Position numbers and translations under genes: made by a program. Under the pieces are notes generated by a model. The model saw nothing but the letters and a program-made list of their open reading frames with translations, had not been told where the DNA came from and made no database searches. From Monosporascus cannonballus (lineage: Eukaryota > Ascomycota > Sordariomycetes > Xylariales), in assembly GCA_004154925.1 (NCBI GenBank), contig QJNS01000160.1, forward strand, positions 62,001 through 126,000: a stretch of 64,000 nt of DNA, given 5' to 3'. Below are positions 59,401 to 64,000 of this stretch, piece by piece. Each line of letters starts with the position of its first letter. Within the stretch, counting starts at the first letter, position 1.

Positions 59401-59950
59401 ATTGGCGCCTAACGCCTAGTAAAAAATTTTTACCAATAACGATAAGCCCGTTCCAGTTAATAGCTAACCAGTTAATAACCGATATATTGGGCCAATTGGC
59501 CGTGACATACGTTAAAGTTATAACCGTAACGGTAATTTCTAATTATCTTTATTCCTAACGTTTTTGTTCCTTTAATTCGTTTAACGATTAAAGCTTATAT
59601 TGTAACATAGTAATACCTTACCAATAAATTAACACCTTTTATTTACGTAAACAAATACAACGAGAAAAATATTTATTTATTTTTTTTAATAACGATGTTA
59701 AATCTTAAAATAAAGCCGTTAAAATTTTAATAATCGTTCTTTAAAAAACGTTTTCTTACATTTTAAGCTTTAAAACTTATAACGAATATTGTGTAAAAAA
59801 GAAAAAGGTAAGCCGGTACTATGGCAAAATCAATTTCCATTAATATATTCTTTATACCTTAAAACGTTGTTTATTATTTTATACCTTATATTTTTCGAAA
59901 AATAATAAAAGTAAAACATAACTTTTTACTCGAACTCGTTAAAAGGTTTT

Positions 59951-60211
59951 ATGGGGTCAATACGACGAACAGTAGAAAAACAAGGAATGCAACAAATTTT
60001 AGAAATACGAAACGATATAATAAAGAGCAAAAAAAAGGATATTTATCAAACGGAAAAAAGAAAAAGAAAAAAATCTTGGAAACAAGATTTTGCAAAAAGG
60101 GAGATCGTATTACGAACTAACAAATTTCGGCCTCAAGAAACAATCAAACAAAGAGTTTACGGATTATCCCATAGGTTACGTAACGGTAATTATTACCAAG
60201 TTAATAATTAA
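59951..60211 (+). pseudogene. B4 terminal coding region running into the LTR
   Basis: An 86-codon frame with QILEIRNDIIKSKKKD and a Lys/Arg-rich tail. It is homologous to B3 43513-43788. It continues into the 3' LTR, which starts at 60108. Confidence 0.5.
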
Positions 60212-60483
60212 AAATGATCAAAGGAAATTTTAAGTAATTATATTGATTATTAAGCGTATAATTATAAATTATCAAGCCAAAACGGAGAAAAATATATACG
60301 CTTATTATTTCAATAATTTAAATAATTTCAACTTGAAACATAATATCGTTACCCAAGGCACTCTTAGAATTACAAGACGTAATACGATTACTATATCTAT
60401 TACTCAGATTCCCACGATACTTCTGCTAACATAAACCCGTACGACTAAGGGTTAATTGTTGGTTAAACCCCCTAACCGTTACA
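60108..60483 (+). repeat. B4 3' LTR
   Basis: Starts TATTACGAACTAACAAATTT and ends ACCGTTACA; same 376-bp length as 53621-53996. Preceded by AAAAAGGGAGATCG, a purine-rich tract. Confidence 0.9.
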
Positions 60484-60671
60484 CCTTATAAAAACTAATC
60501 CTAATAATTTAACCACAACATATTTAATTGATTTAAATCGACCGTATTCTTTATCGTTAACTATATATACATCTCTGAAATAAATGTACGTATTAAATCA
60601 AGGATTGTTACGGGTGCCATATTGCTATTTCTTCCGTCTAACCTTTTTGCAATTACCCCCCTTAATAACGA

Positions 60672-60779
60672 TCACCTTGTCTCATCGTGATCAGGACCCC
60701 ATTTTGGAGGTTGTGGCTGTGCCTGCGGCGCAGCAGTTGTAGCCACAGCTATAGTTTTTGATCAAGAAGTATCTGTTAG
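60672..60779 (-). pseudogene. Unmutated C-terminal protein fragment in E
   Basis: The minus strand reads SKTIAVATTAAPQAQPQPPK, then WGPDHDETR and a TGA stop. It is Ala/Pro/Gln-rich and keeps every CA, in contrast to the rest of E. The plus strand forms an imperfect inverted repeat here (TGTGGCTGTGCC against GTAGCCACAGC). It looks like the end of a real protein, family unknown. Confidence 0.4.
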
Positions 60780-61279
60780 GGGTCCAATAGATCAGCGAAA
60801 CTTCTTTAAGAATAATACTTACAAAAACAATAAAACCTTCAAAATAAAGCCTGATAATAAATTAAGATTTTTTCCTTCCATTTGGTCTACTTTTATACAA
60901 ATTTGCAAAAATTATTATTATTAACTTAGGCAATATATATTAATTACGAAATTTTTAACATTTTAACACGTATAATTTAACGCAAAATTAAAAGTTTTAT
61001 TTTTTGATATAATAATGGTTTCAATTAATAAGAAACAAAAATTGTTATAATAAAAAGATAACTCAAAATCCCGGTTAATGTATATTATAACCTTTTACTT
61101 CCTTTCGGGCAATACGATAATAATATAATTTTATAAGCCAAAATAATAATACCTAATGTTTAAAATCGTCCGTAATAAACCCCGAAATATATTTTTTCCT
61201 AATTCGCCAAATACGGGTAATATATTCGAAAGTTTAAAGTAAATACCCTAGATTTTCGAATATTTAACTTTTTAAAGCG

Positions 61280-61470
61280 AAGTATTTATTTTTATCTGAT
61301 ACCGTTACCGGTTTTTTGCCGGTATAAACGTAATTAACCCATATATTAATATTATGTATATAACCGATAACTTTACGAAAACCCTACGCCGTCGGTTTAT
61401 TTGCCTTATATTAAACGCTGTATTTAGCAGACAAAACCGTATTTTACGGGAAAAATAAATTAATATAATA
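61280..61470 (-). pseudogene. Possible PiggyBac-like transposase segment
   Basis: One minus frame reads NTVLSAKYSV*YKANKPTA*, then GFRKVIGYIHNINIWVNYVY and TGKKPVTVSDKNKYF. PiggyBac-type DDE transposases have a conserved NKP...GFK...... block followed by a YTG-type stretch. The two stops are TAA and TAG in place of Gln. The match is short and rests on memory of the family. Confidence 0.3.
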
Positions 61471-62973
61471 TATAATTAAGTTTTCGGAATACTTAATTTT
61501 TTATTATTATTACCACAAATTTCGAAAACTCTTTAATTATTTAAGCCTTTTTTAATAACCGATTTAATTATTATTTAAGTTATATTATTAATTAAGTTAG
61601 CGGAAATGTACCGAATATTTATATTAATAATCTTATTTTTTTGTTTTAATATTTACAGATACGAAAAAGCTTAACTTAAAGATATTTGACCATATAACTG
61701 CCGGACGGCATAACTATATTATTTTTAAAACTAAACGAATATCAAATAATTAATCCCAGATCACCATATTAAATTTTATATTTAAATAATAATATGGTTT
61801 AATTATCATTGACAAAGCATATTCATTATCGAAATTAAAAAATTTCCAGTATAAATATATTAATATCCGTAATTTATGTTTTATTTTCCCTGCCTATATA
61901 TATACGTTTACGTATATAATAATTATTAATAATACCATAAAAAAAGGTTACGAAATATGGCTGCTTTGGATAAATTAACGACTTAACTGGATATAGCTAT
62001 AAGGCGGACGTCCGGCATTTTAATATTAATTGTCTCGAAATTAACATTATTATTTTTTCCATTCCTACTGGTTAACGTTCAAATTAAAGGTATTTAGATT
62101 TGTTGATAACAAATATATCCGCGCTATTAAATAATATCCCTTTAATCCACCTTAATAGCGTACATTCCATTCTTAAAAATATTGTTTATGTTTATAATAA
62201 GGCGAAAACTATGGATATTTAAAATTTCCGGATTAGGACCATAGTGAACCGGGGTTATTTATCGAAGGTTATGAAAAGAATTTTTAAGGTTTATAGTTTC
62301 GAAGTATTCGAAAATAATAAAAACCTGCCTAGTAAATAAGATAGGTAACTGCTGTTAATTTTGAAAATTATCTTAATTATAATAATTAGGATTATAAAAG
62401 AAAGATATAAAGGGATATCCGGATCGTTATTATTATAAAACCGTTTTGTTTTCTGTTTAGTATTATACGACTATTATTTCTTCTTTACATATATAATTAC
62501 CTGGTTTAAAAGCTTAAACCATTTAGGGGTAGGCGTTTTTATAAAGCGTTAACTTTCGTCTAAAATGGTATGGATTATGTTAATTTCGAATAATAATTTT
62601 TCTGGTGGACGGCGGAATTTAGGCCCTTTTCCACAAGTTATAAGTTTCCCGTATAATGTATTATGGTATCTGTATATAGTAAGGTCTTAATTAATAGAAA
62701 TTAGAAGTTTTTGCTAACTTTCGCATGCTAATAGCCGTGAGCGTAATTATTTTTTTAATACGTTAATTAATGGGTTAATCCCAACGGTCGAACTAGTAGT
62801 TCGGCCTAAATCGTCGCAAAAAATCCAATTACGAATAAAATTTAAAATATTATGGTAATTTTGTTATATTAATGCCAGAAATCCAAGGTACGCGTACGTA
62901 TGTTCTGTTCTAAGGGCGTGGCACGGTAGAACTGGAAGAATTCGGATTTATCGCATTCTGAGAAAGGGGATAA

Positions 62974-63388
62974 TGTTATGACCTAACGGTCTTGGCTCCT
63001 GGAAACGGTCGGGATCCTGAGAAGCCAGACCCCGACTCAGCCAAGAGGTCAGGTGACTGGCTCAAAGGACTCAAAGGCCCTAATTGGTCAAAAAGGCTTA
63101 AGTCGGTTAAGCACCGGAAAAGGCTTAAAGGGGCTTAAAAAAACTTAACCAGAAAAATGTCGTTAAGCTATAATAAATACCTTAAGGCAAAATCAAAATA
63201 TATACGCTTAATATTTGCATAATTTAAATAATTTCAATTTATAATATTATATTATTATTTAACATATTTATAGAATTACGAAATATACAATGATTATTAT
63301 ATATTTTATTTAGATTTTTAGAATATTGTATTAATATAAATGCGTATAATTAAGATTTAATATTTAATTAAACGTTTTAACCATTATA
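62974..63388 (+). repeat. B5 LTR
   Basis: Starts TGTTATGACCTAACGG with GGAAACGGTCGGG and ends ACCATTATA. The first 190 bp are unmutated and hold short AGGCTTAA-type repeats; R/U5 is RIP-damaged. It is directly preceded by GAGAAAGGGGATAA, which looks like a polypurine tract. Confidence 0.85.
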
Positions 63389-64000
63389 CGTTATAAACCT
63401 TGGTTTAAAAATACGGTTAAACTTTAAAAACTATGGATTAATATTATATTTACTAGCAAATAGCCCGAATAACTTACTTACCAAGTTTTGAATTATCCGT
63501 ATATTAAAATAAAATTCAAAAAGTAAAAAGAAACATTTCGCTTTTTTTAAAGAAATGTTTTAACGCCTAAATACCCTAAACGAACGTATTTTCTAGCTTA
63601 AAAAATAACAATAATCTTACGATATTTTTTTGAGCCGTTTATAAAAAACTTAAGGAAAAAAAGAATTTCGAAACCGGAAAGCTTTTTCAAATAAACTAAA
63701 TTATTTAACTAAATTTTATAAAAACACCAAAAAAGTTTTTAAATCTTTTAAATTAAAACTTTTGGACGGAATTTTAATTAAATTATAATTATTTTTAACT
63801 TAATGCCGAATATATTTCGGATATTTTTTTATTCGACTTATTACAATTATTATACGAATTCAATTCGTAATCGGACGACTTACTGGAAATACGGTTATTT
63901 AGTTCGAATCCGTTATAAAAAGATATGTTATTTTGCCGGTCGAGAAACGAAACCTAAAAATAATACAAATTTATAACGATTACGAATAATTCGAAGAAGT
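63389..64000 (+). pseudogene. B5 leader and gag start, decayed
   Basis: Homologous to B1 19259-19900 and B4 53997-54620. No open frame remains. The primer-binding region is CGTTATAAACCTTGG. Confidence 0.5.

Larger units (their letters stand above)
53621..60483 (+). mobile_element. Ty3/Gypsy chromovirus, family B, copy B4
   Basis: A full-length 6863-bp element with two 376-bp LTRs. Internal motifs: zinc knuckle (55035-55076), conserved spacer (about 55250-55450), protease (DYGILSGNYI near 56130), RT box (57228-57242), RNase H end (57908-58090), integrase (about 58370-59170), chromodomain (59290-59400), terminal Lys-rich region (59951-60211). The flanking 5-mers ATCTA and CCTTA do not match well, so the TSD has decayed or a rearrangement occurred. 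Confidence 0.88.
60484..62973 (-). mobile_element. Decayed minus-strand element E (type uncertain)
   Basis: About 2.5 kb between B4 and B5. The middle is RIP-mutated and the ends (60600-60790 and 62880-62973) are not. Minus-strand coding remnants: near 62610-62500 KLLFEINIIHTILDES, then RFIKTPTPKWFKLLNQV; near 61460-61280 a segment with KPTA*GFRKVIGYI and VYTGKKPV that resembles PiggyBac-type transposases; near 60779-60672 an unmutated tail. On the minus strand the tail is followed by TTATTAAGGGGGGTAATTGC, which could instead be a polypurine tract and LTR start. I cannot decide between a DNA transposon and a retroelement, and no TSD is found. Confidence 0.4.
62974..64000 (+). mobile_element. 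Ty3/Gypsy chromovirus, family B, copy B5 (5' end, cut by window edge)
   Basis: An LTR of 415 bp is followed by 612 bp that match the start of the internal region of B2 and B4. For example TTTACTAGCAAATAGCCCGAAT near 63440 (compare 30230), and GTTATTTTGCCGGTCGAGAA near 63920 (compare 30710 and 54545). It continues past the right edge. Confidence 0.85.

Noticed and set aside
53616..60488. TSD for B4 (ATCTA against CCTTA)
   Set aside because: Only the last two bases and one other agree, so it was not claimed as a duplication.
62500..62610. ILDES motif as an SNF2 helicase box
   Set aside because: No Walker A, SGTP or TGTP-type motif was found on the same strand nearby, so the resemblance is too short.
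1..64000. Mitochondrial or plasmid origin suggested by the A+T content
   Set aside because: Nuclear Gypsy chromoviruses with 5-bp TSDs, RIP-type mutation and no mitochondrial genes are seen.

Overview
The window looks like a heterochromatic block from a filamentous ascomycete (Pezizomycotina). It is very A+T-rich. In most of it CA and TG dinucleotides are nearly absent, TA is in great excess and CG is kept. That is the signature of repeat-induced point mutation (RIP) acting on CpA. I found no intact host gene, tRNA, rRNA or CRISPR array. What can be read is a nest of dead transposons. Their boundaries can be set from paired LTRs or inverted termini and target-site duplications (TSDs).

Families. 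Family A is a Ty3/Gypsy element of about 6.9 kb with LTRs of about 189 bp (A1, cut by the left edge; A2). Family B is a Ty3/Gypsy chromovirus of about 6.7-6.9 kb with LTRs of 353-427 bp and a chromodomain at the end of pol (B1 to B4 complete, B5 cut by the right edge). Family C is a third Ty3/Gypsy element with LTRs of about 410 bp. F is a chromodomain remnant of another chromovirus. There is also an 8.1-kb hAT-like DNA transposon, an unmutated 188-bp solo LTR, and a decayed minus-strand element (E) with a possible PiggyBac-like segment.

Layout. 1-3092: 3' half of A1 (+). 3093-4956: F chromodomain remnant, a G+C-richer patch and a candidate F LTR. 4957-13064: hAT-like element with TSD CGAGTAGT on both sides. 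13073-14117: short unmutated island, then A+T-rich spacer. 14118-27842: C (-), split by B1 (+, 18902-25572). 27843-29809: spacer. 29815-50421: B2 (+, TSD AACGG), itself carrying A2 (-, 33727-40592, TSD CCTTT) in its RT/RNase H region and B3 (-, 43253-50089, TSD CAAGT) in its 3' LTR; B3 carries the solo LTR (47731-47918, TSD AATTA). 50427-53615: A+T-rich spacer with little RIP. 53621-60483: B4 (+). 60484-62973: E (-). 62974-64000: 5' end of B5 (+).

The nesting gives an order of insertion: C before B1; B2 before A2 and B3; B3 before the solo LTR. RIP then destroyed the coding regions. Zinc-knuckle Cys codons became Tyr, and chromodomain Trp codons and many Gln codons became stops. Most open frames of 60-120 codons here are by-products of this A+T drift; those described as genes are the ones lying in sense with a recognisable element. 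None is expected to be functional.
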